From Gadus chalcogrammus (taxonomy: Eukaryota > Chordata > Actinopteri > Gadiformes > Gadidae), in the NCBI RefSeq assembly GCF_026213295.1, contig NC_079413.1, positions 20,853,266 to 20,917,265 on the forward strand: DNA of 64,000 bases, written 5' to 3'. The translations under genes were made by a program, and so were the position numbers. The notes under the pieces are model-generated. The model had not been told where the DNA came from. It ran no database searches and saw nothing but the letters and a program-made list of their open reading frames with translations. How positions within the stretch are numbered: position 1 is the first letter of the stretch; every line of letters starts with the position of its first letter. Positions 1-9,985 of this stretch are shown in pieces.

Positions 1-100
1 AAGTTTTCACAATGTGTTACGTGCATTTTAGTCTGCATGCAAGGCTGCATTCGGTGCTACGTTTGAGACTAAAGCTGTGTTCGAAATCGTTCCCTATACA

Positions 101-164
101 CTCGTTCCCTATTCCCTATATAGTGTACATGATATAGTGCACTATATAGGGAATAGGGAACGAG
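101..164. repeat. Perfect 25-bp inverted repeat inside the MITE
   Basis: Arm 101-125 and arm 140-164 are exact reverse complements with a 14-bp spacer. The outer part of each arm repeats the inner part of the terminal repeat (CGTTCCCTAT). It could form a long hairpin in single strands or RNA. Confidence 0.9.
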
Positions 165-530
165 AATTCGGACACTACGCTGAACATTTCTAAACGTCAT
201 TTGCATCAGTAAATGCGCCGGGTATTTGTGTGACGCAGACAGATGCGCCCACATCAAGTAAACAAACCGGGCACTCACGACGAAAGCTGGAGGTTGTATT
301 GATGTTGAATGTTACATTTCCTTGTTTAATTAATTTTGAATGTTAAATATTCTATGTTAAATCCCAAATAAATTGTTGACATTTCTAAACGAAAGCCCGA
401 GACTCCATCATTAAATGTATTCGTTTTCGCGGTTATTCGGCTTCTTCTTCTCCCCTGGAAAAATACAACCGCATTGCATTGTGGTATACGGGAGTAACAT
501 GTAGGGAACATCATATGCACCCTATTTTAA

Positions 531-560
531 GTCCACTATATAGTGCCCTATATAGTGGAC
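531..560. repeat. 13-bp palindrome inside the MITE
   Basis: GTCCACTATATAG at 531-543 and its exact reverse complement at 548-560 with a 4-bp spacer. It is the right-hand counterpart of the longer hairpin at 101-164. Confidence 0.9.
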
Positions 561-649
561 CACTGAGAATTCGAACACCCTAGAAAATGGCGTGCACCCT
601 ATTTAGTGCACTACATCCATGATAGGGAACGATTTCGAACACAGCTTAA

Positions 650-697
650 GTGTGAGGCTGCGTGTGAGGCTGCATGTGAGGCTGCATGTGAGGCCGG
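650..697. repeat. 12-bp tandem repeat, four copies, beside the splice donor
   Basis: Four units of RTGTGAGGCTGC run from 650 to 697, the last with two changes. They fill the gap between the MITE and the intron 1 donor at 707. Read through in the coding frame they would only add a repeated His/Met/Gln/Pro tail, so they are intronic and not coding. Confidence 0.9.
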
Positions 698-707
698 AGG
701 TACCCAC

Positions 708-960
708 CTGTCAGCAGTGTGAAGTGTGTGGGGCTGGTGATGGTCAGGTATGGCGGCGTGACGTACTGCGCCTTGACGCCATCCCGGGCCATGGCGTCCA
801 GGTTCGGCGTGTCCACGTCGCGGTCGTAGTCCCAGCGGAAGCCGTCGAAGGAGATGAGCAGCACCTTCTGTCGTGGCGACGGGGAGCGGTCCTCCGCCAG
901 CGGGGCGGCAAGGGCCAGCGCGGTCAGGGCGATGCACGGCAGGGCGAGCGACAGCAGCAT
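708..960 (-). CDS. enpp7: ENPP7-like (alkaline sphingomyelinase), first coding exon
   Basis: The exon encodes 84 residues plus one base of the next codon. ENPP7 is an intestinal brush-border ectoenzyme that cleaves the phosphocholine headgroup of sphingomyelin; it works on the cell surface and in the gut lumen. Residues 1-19 form a hydrophobic signal peptide. The catalytic-domain start follows: KVLLISFDGFRWDYD with the metal-ligand Asp39, then DTPNLDAMARDG, then TITSPTHFTLLTG with the nucleophile Thr75. With this Met as residue 1 both residues have the numbers known for human ENPP7, which favours it over the in-frame ATG at 994-996 that would add 12 basic residues. The exon ends in CTGACAG with the donor GTGGGT (phase 1). 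ENPP6 or another soluble ENPP is less likely because of the DYD..VDTPNLDAMARDGVKA match. The rest of the gene is outside the window. Confidence 0.88.
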
Positions 961-1055
961 GTCTCGGCGTGGCGGACGTCTCAGCAAAAATAACATGGTT
1001 GTGAAAGGTGTTATCAAGGTGTATGTATTGAATAATTTAGACCCGCCAGGCCCCG

Positions 1056-1058
<3 letters not shown>
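961..1058 (-). promoter_or_regulatory. 5' leader and proximal flank of the enpp7-like gene
   Basis: Between the start codon and the long GA tract there are about 100 bp. They contain an upstream in-frame ATG (994-996), an AT-rich stretch around 1027-1040 and a GC box (GGCGGGG on the minus strand, 1051-1057). No clear TATA box is visible. The transcription start cannot be placed from sequence alone. Confidence 0.4.
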
Positions 1059-1112
<54 letters not shown>

Positions 1113-1163
1113 GTCTCTGTCTCTGTCGCTGTCTCTGTCTCTGTCTCTGTCTCTGTCTCTCTA

Positions 1164-1216
<53 letters not shown>

Positions 1217-1240
1217 CTCTCTCTCTCTCTCTCTCTGTCT
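1059..1240. repeat. (CT)n/(CTGTCT)n microsatellite upstream of enpp7
   Basis: About 180 bp of pure pyrimidine on the plus strand, with an inner block of CTGTCT hexamers. On the gene strand it is a GA tract starting about 100 bp before the start codon. Homopurine tracts of this kind can form triplex DNA or bind GAGA-type factors; no effect is proven here. Confidence 0.95.
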
Positions 1241-1599
1241 CAGCGGTGTTGAACGGACCTCGGAGCATAGTTGAGTGTTATCTTATCTCACTGGCACGTT
1301 CTGCAAATTTCTACTGATGTGTTTATGTACATGGTTCTTGTTCATGGTTCTGTGATTCGCCATGACTGGCAGGTTTGGATTCATCTAGTGTTTGAGTGTG
1401 TATGTGTCGGTGGATATGTATCTGTGCGTCAATTTGTCTGTCTGTTATCTTTATGTGTTGGTGTGTCTGTGTGTAGATATGTACAGTATATCTCCCGGTC
1501 TGCGGGCATGTCTGTCCACCTGTCTGTTAGCCAGAAGGTCGCATGAATCATTGACGGAGGAATACAGCTCTCGCCGCACACATCACCTTGAGCTGGCAC
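1241..1599. other. No gene; degenerate TG-rich sequence
   Basis: Broken TGTG/TCTG repeats, notably 1390-1490. I see no exon or mobile-element end. Confidence 0.6.
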
Positions 1600-1930
1600 A
1601 CCACTCTATCGATCCGACGCGTGTGGGACCCGGGGAAAATTAGACCCCTAAGTCCCTTCATTTGGGATTACCGGGCCACGCGGGGACGCCCTAATGGACA
1701 TATTCATTTTAATAACTCTGACGTACCTTTTTACCCTCGGGGCGATCCGCTAAACATTCCCTGGCATCTGCATTGATTTAAATCAATTTATTTAGCCACG
1801 GCCAATAGCTGGGGCCGGTGGAGATGAAGCGAGGCAACCCCTTATCTTTGATCATGTTTCCATTTTCACCTCTCCACCTGACAGAGGATTCGCCTCGAAT
1901 GCACGAGAGTCTTTATCGAGTGTTCAGCCA
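1600..1930. other. Candidate conserved non-coding element
   Basis: Non-repetitive, balanced base composition, no open frame. It holds a perfect 16-bp palindrome at 1772-1787, a CCAAT motif near 1802 and a TCF/LEF-type CTTTGATC at 1846-1853. The call rests on appearance and motif density only; it needs alignment with other fish. Confidence 0.35.
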
Positions 1931-1974
1931 TCACATTTCTTGAGAAACCTCTGCTTCAGCTCAGCTCTTTCATG

Positions 1975-2090
1975 CGTGTGTGCGTGCGTGTATGTGTGTG
2001 CCTATAGGCGTTTGTGTGCGAATAGGTGTGTGTGTGCGTGTATAGGCTTGTGTGTGAGCGCATATAGGGTGTGTGTGTGTGTGTGTGTGT
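1975..2090. repeat. Degenerate (TG)n microsatellite
   Basis: Interrupted TGTG repeats ending in a pure (GT)n block at 2069-2090. A short (CA)n follows at 2290-2315. Confidence 0.9.
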
Positions 2091-2315
2091 CCTTGGCAGT
2101 TCAAGGGAGAAGTTTAATCTGCGTGGAGATAAGTGGTAATATTCACCGGCTTTCATTTACTTTATACATATTCATGAGAGACCGGTCTTGTGTTAGCGCT
2201 GGGGATGCGTGGACCGTCAGCAGAATTTTGGAGTGTTTTGGACGGTCGGTACCACAGGGAGGTCTCAGATCTCATCTGTGAGAACTCGAACACACACACA
2301 CACACGCGCACACAC

Positions 2316-2640
2316 GGAGAAGACACAGAAACTGAGGACAAGGAAAACTTAAGGTGACCCCCTCACTCAAATCTGCAGAACTATTATCTTGAGGAAGAGA
2401 AACAAAATGGTGTCTTCCCTGCCACCCCAACTGTACTTTATCCAATCTACTTTGGCACAAAGACTACCCTGTCATGACAATCTAGGCTCCAGGTTAGGGT
2501 GCAGGAAAGGCCCAGATGATTTCCGGGTTTTCGGTCTACCTGTAGGCAACCTTGACCACGATACAGCCCAACTGCTCATTAGTGACTCATATCTTATAGC
2601 GTATGATAAGATACGACAATAATGACCATTGAATGTTTTT
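2316..2640. other. No gene seen
   Basis: Single-copy-looking sequence without a coding exon, transposon end or motif cluster that I can recognise. Confidence 0.5.
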
Positions 2641-3230
2641 TATAGCAGACGCTTATCTTAAGCGACAACTATTTGTCAACTTAAGCAAACTTTCTCTCCC
2701 ACAAACAGACATACGCAGGCCCAAGCAGACGATTAGGGGGCTTTAAATTACTTTATCTGTATCGAGAAATTCAAAAACACTCAAAGCAGAATATTGTTTC
2801 GAGACAAATGCATATTTGACCGCATGCATACAAGTAAAACTTGAAGCGGACCCACGTCATTTGTAAAGCATTACGCTACATGTGCGCTTTATGCATATAT
2901 CGTCACCCGTTTTTCATCTGTCTTTGAACCCCTTCTTACCGCTGCCGCCCACGCACACATCAACTTGATCAGCTCCCACTTACGCCAGGAGAGATTATTT
3001 AGAGATTATTAGATCACTCAAATCGAGTTTATAGCTCAACCCTCTTACGAATAATCAGTGACCTTATTAAGGCTGATGCGGCGGACAGTGTGGAGCTCCA
3101 TGACTCTGTGTTAAGCCTCGAGCCTCCCCTGGGTGCTGCCTGCTATTGTTTGGACAGGATTTCTGGGCTATTTTTCCAAGCGTGCCACACCTGGACGCTG
3201 ATAAATTAGGGTGAAAAAAAGTAAACAGTT
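2641..3230. other. Candidate conserved non-coding element
   Basis: Non-repetitive, AT-moderate sequence with several homeobox- and SOX-like words (ATTAGATCA near 3010, CTATTGTTTGG near 3144). No coding frame. Low confidence without comparison. Confidence 0.3.
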
Positions 3231-4185
3231 AGTTTAGGGAAACTGGGCCAGAATTCCAATCTAATCTGTTCGCACTCTCTGTAAACATACAATTACTGTA
3301 TGTAAACCGAAAGCACGTCACTAACAAAATGGAAAAATTGGTCTCTGGCGATGAGCCCATCAGAGGCCGTGGTTAGCCTCAGCGTTAAAGGTGCATGGCT
3401 CACTGCAAGGCTCACATTAAGTGTTTTAAACCGAACAATTAGCGTTTGTTTAATTTTAATTGTAACTACTGTTTTTGCGCACGCAATGCACACGCTCAAC
3501 CTCTAGTAGTAATCAAACCCATTGCAATAATGTGGAAACACCAGTCGATAATGTAACACATTTCTGAGCGCACAATATAATAACATATTGCCTATAATTT
3601 TACAACGTAGACAATTCGTTCACCACAAATGACTCTTAAAAGCAGTGCCAACATTTCAATATTTTTTAACCATTCAGCGAACAAAAGGCAACAGGCTGAT
3701 TATCATTTAGGGGGCCACTCAATGACATGCAGAAGCGTCATCAACATGCCCACTGAAGTGGTGTGAGTAATACCGACTTTCTACTCCTCATTCACATATA
3801 TGGTAATTTACAATTCCTACGGAGAAAATGTTTTATTCAGGAGATTTTCAGGGTACAAATGTCAGGATATGTTGTTCACATAGGGTCCATCAGGAGAATA
3901 TCAGGATTTACAGGTGTGTCTGAAAGCAGCTAGAGTGTGAGCATTTGATTACATTATGAAATACGTCAATTTATGGTAACAGAGGTAATTGTTCAATGGA
4001 AAGTGTAGTATACTATGAATGCAATTCAATTACTAAATAGCTTTTATTGTTTTTTATGGCTGAAAAGTGCATTGACATTTTAAAATGCAAGGCAAATACT
4101 ATTGGTTAGTTGAAAATAATAATAAAGTGCAGTTCATTCATCTCCTCATAGCACTCTTTCTCCCTGACATTCTCGTTCACACACG
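3231..4185. other. No gene seen
   Basis: About 950 bp of AT-rich unique-looking sequence. No exon, transposon end or tandem repeat recognised. Confidence 0.5.
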
Positions 4186-4355
4186 CAGGGCCGGCGCTAG
4201 GCATATGCGAACTAGGCATTTGTCACCCATGGCATATGCTAGGCATATGCGAACTAGATATTTGTCACCCAGGGTGACAAATGCGTTGGGGGCGACAAAA
4301 GCGTTGGGGGCGCACCCTGGTGGCGGCCTTAATTAATTAATTAATTAATTAATTT
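4186..4355 (+). mobile_element. Solo hAT-like transposon end
   Basis: It starts with CAGGGCCGGCGCTAGGCATA, the kind of terminal sequence found on hAT (Ac/Charlie-type) elements. The word GCTAGGCATATGCGAACTAG occurs twice (4197 and 4239 areas), and TTTGTCACCC-A-GGGTGACAAA at 4261-4281 is a tight palindrome. A (TTAA)n run closes it at 4330-4354. I found no matching right end or 8-bp target duplication, so it is a broken or partial copy. Confidence 0.5.
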
Positions 4356-4753
4356 TAATGAAAAAAGCGAAATAAAAAATGCTGTCCATACACGTCTCGA
4401 AATGGAACGGCGAATGGGGGGAACGGGAGAACAACAGCTATTGAATTGTTATTGAAGCCATCACTGAAGCTCACTGAAGCTGCGTAACGTTTGTAACGCA
4501 GCAAACGATGCGATTAATATGAAATGCGGTTATAGTAGAGATAGGCTACGTGACATGTTTTCGTTCTGTTTTATAGGGACACTGTCTCTTTAAGATCAAG
4601 TGACTTATGTGTTGATATGCCAGTCGTTGCGATGTTTGAATTGAACGTTTTTTATAGCTATGACAAAATGAACGACCCGCCGTTGCTTGTCGAGGTGAGA
4701 AATTGTCTCTTCCCTTCTTTTATCACAATTTCTACAGTCTATAGACGGATCGT
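4356..4753. other. No gene; possible body of the hAT relic
   Basis: Mixed sequence continuing from the hAT end. No transposase frame. It may belong to the same element but there is no right border to prove it. Confidence 0.35.
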
Positions 4754-5035
4754 GTTACCTGGGAGAGTTGGTCGACGGCGGGGCCGTTATGTTTAAAAAC
4801 CTAACGACTTACCTGGGCGAGTGTGTCGCTGCGGTGTGTGCGTGTGTCCTTACCTGGGCCCGTGTGTCTGGGGAGCAGTTATGTTTAAAGACATAACGTC
4901 TTACCTGGGCAAGTGTCACTGCAGTGTGTGCACGTGTGTGCGTGTTCTTACCTGCGCGTGTGTCGATGGCGGAGCCATTATGTTTAAAAACGTAACGTCT
5001 TGGCTCGGTGAGGGTGTCGCTGCCTTTGTCTTGTC
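4754..5035. repeat. 97-bp minisatellite, about three diverged units
   Basis: Units start with TTACCT at 4754, 4850 and 4948. Each holds a near-palindrome GTTATGTTTAAARACRTAAC and then a TG-rich stretch with GTGTCGCTGC. Periods are 96 and 98 bp. The units have diverged, so expansion is old. Confidence 0.8.
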
Positions 5036-5290
5036 GTACGGTGTGTGCGCATGCGTGCGTGCGCGTGTGTGCGTGCGCGTGTGTGCGCTCCCATGTATGC
5101 GACGCTGCCTTTGTCTTGACGTGCGGTTTGTGCGTGTGCGTGTGTGTGTGTGTGTGTTTGTGTGTGTGCATGTGCGTCTCCATGTATGTTCGTGCGCATG
5201 TTCCTGTGTGTGCGGTCACTGCGGTGTGTGTATGCGGTGTATGTATGCGTTCGCGCGTGCTGTGTGTGTGTGAGCTGCAGGCTGCTTGGC
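5036..5290. repeat. Degenerate (TG)n/(GC)n repeat
   Basis: Alternating purine-pyrimidine sequence (TGTGTGCGCATGCGTGCG type). It can adopt Z-DNA. It runs on from the 97-bp units, which contain the same TG-rich words. Confidence 0.85.
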
Positions 5291-5762
5291 ACATGCGCAC
5301 ATGAGTAACTTGAGTAACTGGTGCAACAGGCCTGCTATATAGTAGTAAGATATCACATGGCGTATGAAACTTGTAAATAAACATATGCTATAACAGATTC
5401 AATAAAGAAAGAAAAAGTGAATATTCAGTGATGGGGGTTATAAATATGAATGAGCTTGTGTGCCCTCTCTTAACATTAAGTCACCCTGCTGAGTTAATGT
5501 ACACATCTGTTGTTTCTGACAAGGTTTTCACTCCTGGCCTCTTACAAGGTTCCTGATTATTTTGATTTACTAACACCTCTCCCTCCATTCTGTTTATTTC
5601 TTGGTGTTTTGAGTTGCCTTCTTTCCTTTTTTAGAAGAAGCTTCTCTGTGGAGTCGCTAAACGATTAGGGGTGTCTCAAAACAAGGCCCGGTTTGTTGGC
5701 ATTTCTCTCTCCCCACGATGTTCCTAAAACAGTTTTCCTCAGAAGAACATGGATGCCATATT
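5291..5762. other. No gene seen
   Basis: Unique-looking sequence without recognisable exon or repeat. Confidence 0.5.
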
Positions 5763-5822
5763 GGCCAAGACGGCATTTGGCTACGAGAGCATCATGGCTA
5801 GGACGCCATTTGGCTCCGAGAG
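5763..5822. repeat. 33-bp direct duplication
   Basis: GGCCAAGACGGCATTTGGC at 5763 and GGCTAGGACGCCATTTGGC at 5796 begin two copies of a unit ending in GAGAG. Small local tandem duplication. Confidence 0.75.
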
Positions 5823-6090
5823 AGATGGGAGTGGAACGTGACTGTGATGCTATGAACATGACGTTTGTTGGAAATCACATGGTGAGATAATGGCAGTGGT
5901 CTCCTCCGATCTGGTTTACCGATGTCTGTGCTGCCCAGTGAGGGGGAGAGGGAGAGGTCTCCTATGCTGGTATGCTTGTGTCAACATAATGCATGAGTTT
6001 ATGATCCATAGCTTGGAGATCACTGTGGCTCTTGGTTGGGGATATTGTGGGGCCTGTTGTGTTTGTGTGTTTTTGTGTGCGTCGTTTTTG

Positions 6091-6202
6091 AGCTCGAGTC
6101 TTGAGCCTTTAGACTCAGACTCGGTTTGCTTTACACTTGACTTGGACGCGCCAGCTGTAAGACATTACTTATTTGAGATCTGTTTGCTTTGAGACTCGAG
6201 AA
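6091..6202. repeat. Dispersed GACTTG/ACTCGAG-rich repeat, copy 1
   Basis: Words such as CTCGAGTCT (near 6093) and its inverse AGACTCGAG (near 6192) bracket a stretch with CTTGACTTGG. The same vocabulary recurs at 6985-7090. Probably a relic of an interspersed repeat; the class is not clear. Confidence 0.45.
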
Positions 6203-6984
6203 ATTCTGGAGACGGTGCAAAACATTAGGTCTGATTCTAAGGGCAGTTAAACATTATTACGGTATGCATTGCTGGTTTGTTGCATTGTTATTCCAAAATC
6301 CTTCAGCTTTATCCATGCTCTGCAGAGTTCTGCTGGTGCTGTCTACCCGGGCGTGGATTACAGAATGTTGATGTGCTAAGCCAAAGTCATTCTAGTGGTG
6401 TCTTATTACAATATAAATGTTACAAAAACACACTAAATAAGTGGTGTAAATGTTTTGTGTATATCATAAAAGCCTGCTAGGATTAAGACGCCATCAAGCA
6501 AGCATAAGCTCCGGATGATATCGGAAGTCTCGGAAAAGATCAATAGTTTTGGTTTCGCTCCTCTTTTGAGGCTATGGAGTAGGCTTTTTTTGTTAACAAA
6601 CCATATCAATCGAAGAAATTAGCAGATTTCTTTTCATCTTTAAGTTTTGTGGAGCACTGTTACCCCCCATGCCTTTGTTGTGTGGATGTTGTGGCTGCAA
6701 CTGAGAGAACGTGTGTTATGTCACAATATCACTGAGGCAGGCATTCTTCTTGTTCACTGGTATATTGAGACAATCTGCATCCCTATTTCTCCATTATTGA
6801 CATATCTTGGATAGATTTTTCCCGTTGCCCATTCCCTCCCTGAACGTGTTTTGCATCCCACATTAAACAATCTCTAGTTTATCACCCAATTTATCATCTT
6901 ATTAATTGCAAAATATTTGAATCTGCCATTTATTGCATTTGCAACTGTGTCTCTGTCCACTTTCATTTATCTGTGTCCTGTTTT
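6203..6984. other. No gene seen
   Basis: AT-rich unique-looking sequence between two copies of a GACTTG-rich repeat. It could be the body of one element, but I see no defined ends. Confidence 0.45.
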
Positions 6985-7090
6985 ACTAAAGAGTCTTGAG
7001 ACTTGACTTGCTCTTGCTCTAAAGACCTCAAACTTGACTTGGTCTTGCACCGAGAAGACTTCAAACCCGACTTTGACTTGTCTCTGTGCT
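6985..7090. repeat. Dispersed GACTTG-rich repeat, copy 2
   Basis: GAGTCTTGAGACTTGACTTG followed by several diverged CTTGACTTGG words. Related to the sequence at 6091-6202. Confidence 0.45.
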
Positions 7091-7412
7091 GCAGCTGGTC
7101 TGAAAACAAGCGCATTACTATTAACTGCAGGCCAGCACACCTCTGTTGCGGCCCCGAACAGCATCCTGCATGTAAATGTAACACAAGATGTTAGCATCAA
7201 TTAGCCATACGTATTAGCACCAACATCTCTCAGTTACATTCACATTGTTCATAACCGACTGCACCACAATACTAACGATGATACTGACGGCAACACGAAT
7301 AATAACCACTAATGAACATATTATTAATTAACAGTCACTCATGTAGACGAAGCGAGAGGCTGTTACGAACCAATTTAGAGAGAGGGTGGACTCAAATTTG
7401 TAGCATATATCT

Positions 7413-7570
<158 letters not shown>

Positions 7571-7721
7571 CTCCTTATGAACCACTAACCAAGTGGCTAG
7601 AATGTAGCACCATAGGGCTAACCCTTCCTGCTGCTCTGCTGAAACGGTCTGGCTTCATCATGCCCAGTGGGGGGTGCTGTGCTCAGGGGCAGCAGAGCAT
7701 ACAGAGAGAGAGCGGGGGGGT

Positions 7722-7745
7722 GGGGGGGGGGGGGGGGGGGGGGGG
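7722..7745. repeat. G homopolymer, 24 bp
   Basis: A run of 24 G directly after a shorter G run. Exact length is open to assembly or read error. Strong G-quadruplex potential. Confidence 0.9.
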
Positions 7746-7759
7746 TAGCTTAACATCTC

Positions 7760-8060
7760 CACGAGTCTATAATTGATTTCTTTAATTTGTTGCAATTGAA
7801 GCCGTTGTCGGCCTAGCGGGCGGCCATTTTCCCGGGCCTCTTTAATTAAATGCCAGGTCTTTAGGTGTGATAGGAACATTCCTTTGGCTCCCCTTGATTG
7901 TCCGCTCGGCTCGGAAACTCATTAACATTTCTCGCCGTCGCCTTTTGTGTGTTTCCGCACAAAGCTTCAGACGGAAACTCATCGCGCACGCTGCCGCCGT
8001 CTCACCGCGTCCCGCTCTCGCGCTCCATCGCTCATCGGAGAGCGTTTAAAGCGCCGAGAT
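7760..8060. other. Candidate conserved non-coding element
   Basis: Non-repetitive with clustered AT-rich homeobox-like words (AATTGATTTC, TTTAATTAAATG), a TEAD-like ACATTCC near 7877, and the word CGGAAACTCAT used twice (about 7911 and 7972). No coding frame. Appearance-based call. Confidence 0.35.
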
Positions 8061-8186
8061 GAAGAGCCGGGCACCAGATAACGTGGCCGCGCGCCAGCGG
8101 GAAGAGCCGACCGGCAAGGGGAGGTCGATGGAGGGCCGGGCCTCCGGGAGAGACCGGCGCCGCTGCCTGGAATCCGGTACCCGTGG

Positions 8187-8410
8187 GCGGCATGTGGCTC
8201 AGGAGGTAGAACGGGTTGGCTGGTGAACGGAAGGTTGCTAGTTCGATCCCCGGCTCCTCCTAGCCGAATGTCGAGGTGTCCCTGAGCAAGACACCGAACT
8301 CTTACTGCTCCAGACGTGCGTGGTTGACTCCGCCGTCGGTGTGTGAATGTGTGCATGAATGGGTGGCCACTGGTTAGAAAAGATCTGTATATATACAGTC
8401 CACATCCTAG
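8187..8410 (+). mobile_element. tRNA-derived SINE, family A, internally deleted copy
   Basis: The head GGCATGTGGCTCAGGAGGTA resembles an A box and GCTAGTTCGATCCCCGGCT a B box, as in a tRNA-derived pol III promoter. The body word GTGTCCCTGAGCAAGACACC and the tail GTGGCCACTGGTTAGAAAAG are typical of a SINE family common in fish. Compared with the full copy at 12913-13188, two central segments are missing. It is not a tRNA gene: the cloverleaf is degenerate and it has a SINE body. Confidence 0.85.
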
Positions 8411-8590
8411 AATTTAGTTGGTAGGCCAGGGAGACGGACCTGTAGTCAGTTCTCTCTCTGGAGGGGCCTGGTCGGTGTGGTGGGGCTGGAATGGGGTCTG
8501 GGTGTGGTTCGGGTGTGGACCTGGTTGTGGGACTGGGTGTGGGACTTGGTGTGGACCTGGGTTTGGTACTTGGTGGACCCTGGTACATAC
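8411..8590 (+). repeat. 3' extension attached to SINE family A, with CTGGGT-type repeats
   Basis: After the SINE tail comes GGTAGGCCAGGGAGAC and then a G-rich stretch of TGGGTSTGG/TGGACCTGG words. The same extension follows the SINE tail at 10730-10880. Shared sequence beyond the usual tail in two separate insertions suggests that it travels with the element. Confidence 0.75.
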
Positions 8591-9060
8591 TAAGGGATGA
8601 AGAGTCAGCACTACTTTCAGTTATGTTTGAGATGTCTGAGAGGGAGTTAATGTATTCATCGCTGAAGGGAAGTTATGTTTCCCATAGGTGCTCCTCCGAA
8701 CGAAAAAATATGGTATGCAATACTGTTGTGTGCAACTGTAGAATTGACTCAAGTGTGTGTGTGTGTGTGGGTGTGGACATAACTCTTACTTTTAAGAGAA
8801 TTATTTATTGGTCTTTTTATATATAGCAAAAACATTTGTACGCTTCGGGGTCGTCAAAGTGAGCGCTAAGTACAACTTTGGACAACCTGTGGTTGACGGG
8901 CAGATCTCCTTTCCAACAGAGTAACTGTTGGAATGTGCTTGTACTTTTCCTCCCCATGGTCGTATATCAAAAGAATATCTTTATCGGATCATTAAATTAT
9001 TACAAACATCTTTTATCTTCTTGATCCTCATCCGTCTGATGGAGAAACACACGGTGGGCG
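8591..9060. other. No gene seen
   Basis: Unique-looking sequence with a short (GT)n at 8753-8775. Nothing else recognised. Confidence 0.5.
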
Positions 9061-9985
9061 TTGCCGTGGGATACGCCTCCTCCCTCTCCCTCCCCCCGGC
9101 CGGAAGCGCAGCAGTCTGCAGGTGGACACCTCCTCCTAATAATATCCTCCCATGCCTCCGCTCTCAGTGAGTCACAGATGTGCTCTCAAACAACTCTCCA
9201 CTCCACCCTCTCAAAAAGTCTCTCTCTCTCTGTGTCCAACTCTCTCTTTCTCTCCCTCTCTCCTTCTGTCTCTCTCTTCCGGATCCCTCTCCCACTCTCT
9301 CCACCTCGCATCCTTCTCTCACAACATCTATCCCTCCCACTCTCTCTCCCTCCGACCCCACTCTCGTCCTACATCACCCTCTCTTTCCATCTCCATCCCT
9401 TTCTCCCCTTCTCTCCCTCCCTCCATCTCACTCTATCCCTCCATCTCGCTGTCTCTCTCTCTGTCCATCTCTCTCTCCCATTCTGTGTCTCTCGACCCTC
9501 TCCATCTCTGTATCTCTGCCTCGCTCTGTCTCTTAGTGATGTACAGCAGTGGCCCCCGCCTGCCGCCCCCATATATCAGAGTCAGATCAACCGGGGGTTT
9601 GCCCGCCTCGCTGCCTCCCCCCCCCCTCTCTCCCCACTCTCCTCCCGTACCTGTCTGCGCTCAGCCGGGAACTGCTCTCTAAACCAGGGCCTACAGTGTG
9701 CAGTACGCTGCTGCCAGGCCTCAAACTATTCCCTCCTTCCAACCTTCTATCCTTGCTTCCTTCTCTTCTTCCTTTGCTTCATTCTTTTCTTCCTCCCTTC
9801 CCTCCTTCTCCCCTCCCTTCCTCACTTCCTTCCTTCCTGTTTCCTTCTCTCATTCCTTCCATCCCTCCTTACTTTCCAGCCCTCCCTGCCTCCTTCCTTT
9901 CCCTCATACTTCCCTTTCTCCCCCTTTTCAACCATCCTTTCGTTCCTGAGTGCCTCCCTCCCTTCCTTAAATCAAAACAAAACCT
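9061..9985. repeat. Pyrimidine-rich low-complexity tract, about 900 bp
   Basis: CTCT, CCCT and TTCC words dominate the plus strand throughout, with a small break of mixed sequence around 9540-9720. The long open frames here follow from the lack of A and G and are not genes. Confidence 0.9.

Larger units (their letters stand above)
73..646. mobile_element. PIF/Harbinger-like MITE, 574 bp
   Basis: The ends at 73-97 and 622-646 are perfect 25-bp inverted repeats (outer part AGCTGTGTTCGAAATCG). They are flanked by a 3-bp direct repeat TAA at 70-72 and 647-649. A TWA target duplication is the usual mark of PIF/Harbinger transposons, so the family call follows from that rule. There is no transposase; the element is non-autonomous. 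It carries two internal palindromes built from CTATATAG-type sequence. The ends look well preserved, so the insertion may be fairly young. Confidence 0.85.
1..707 (-). other. enpp7-like intron 1, 5' part (runs off window)
   Basis: Sequence directly downstream (on the minus strand) of the splice donor that ends the ENPP7-like exon. No second exon of the family is visible before the window edge. Most of the visible intron is a MITE (73-646) and a short 12-bp tandem repeat next to the donor. Confidence 0.75.

Noticed and set aside
8187..8260. tRNA gene on the plus strand
   Set aside because: A- and B-box-like words are present but the acceptor stem does not pair and a SINE body follows.
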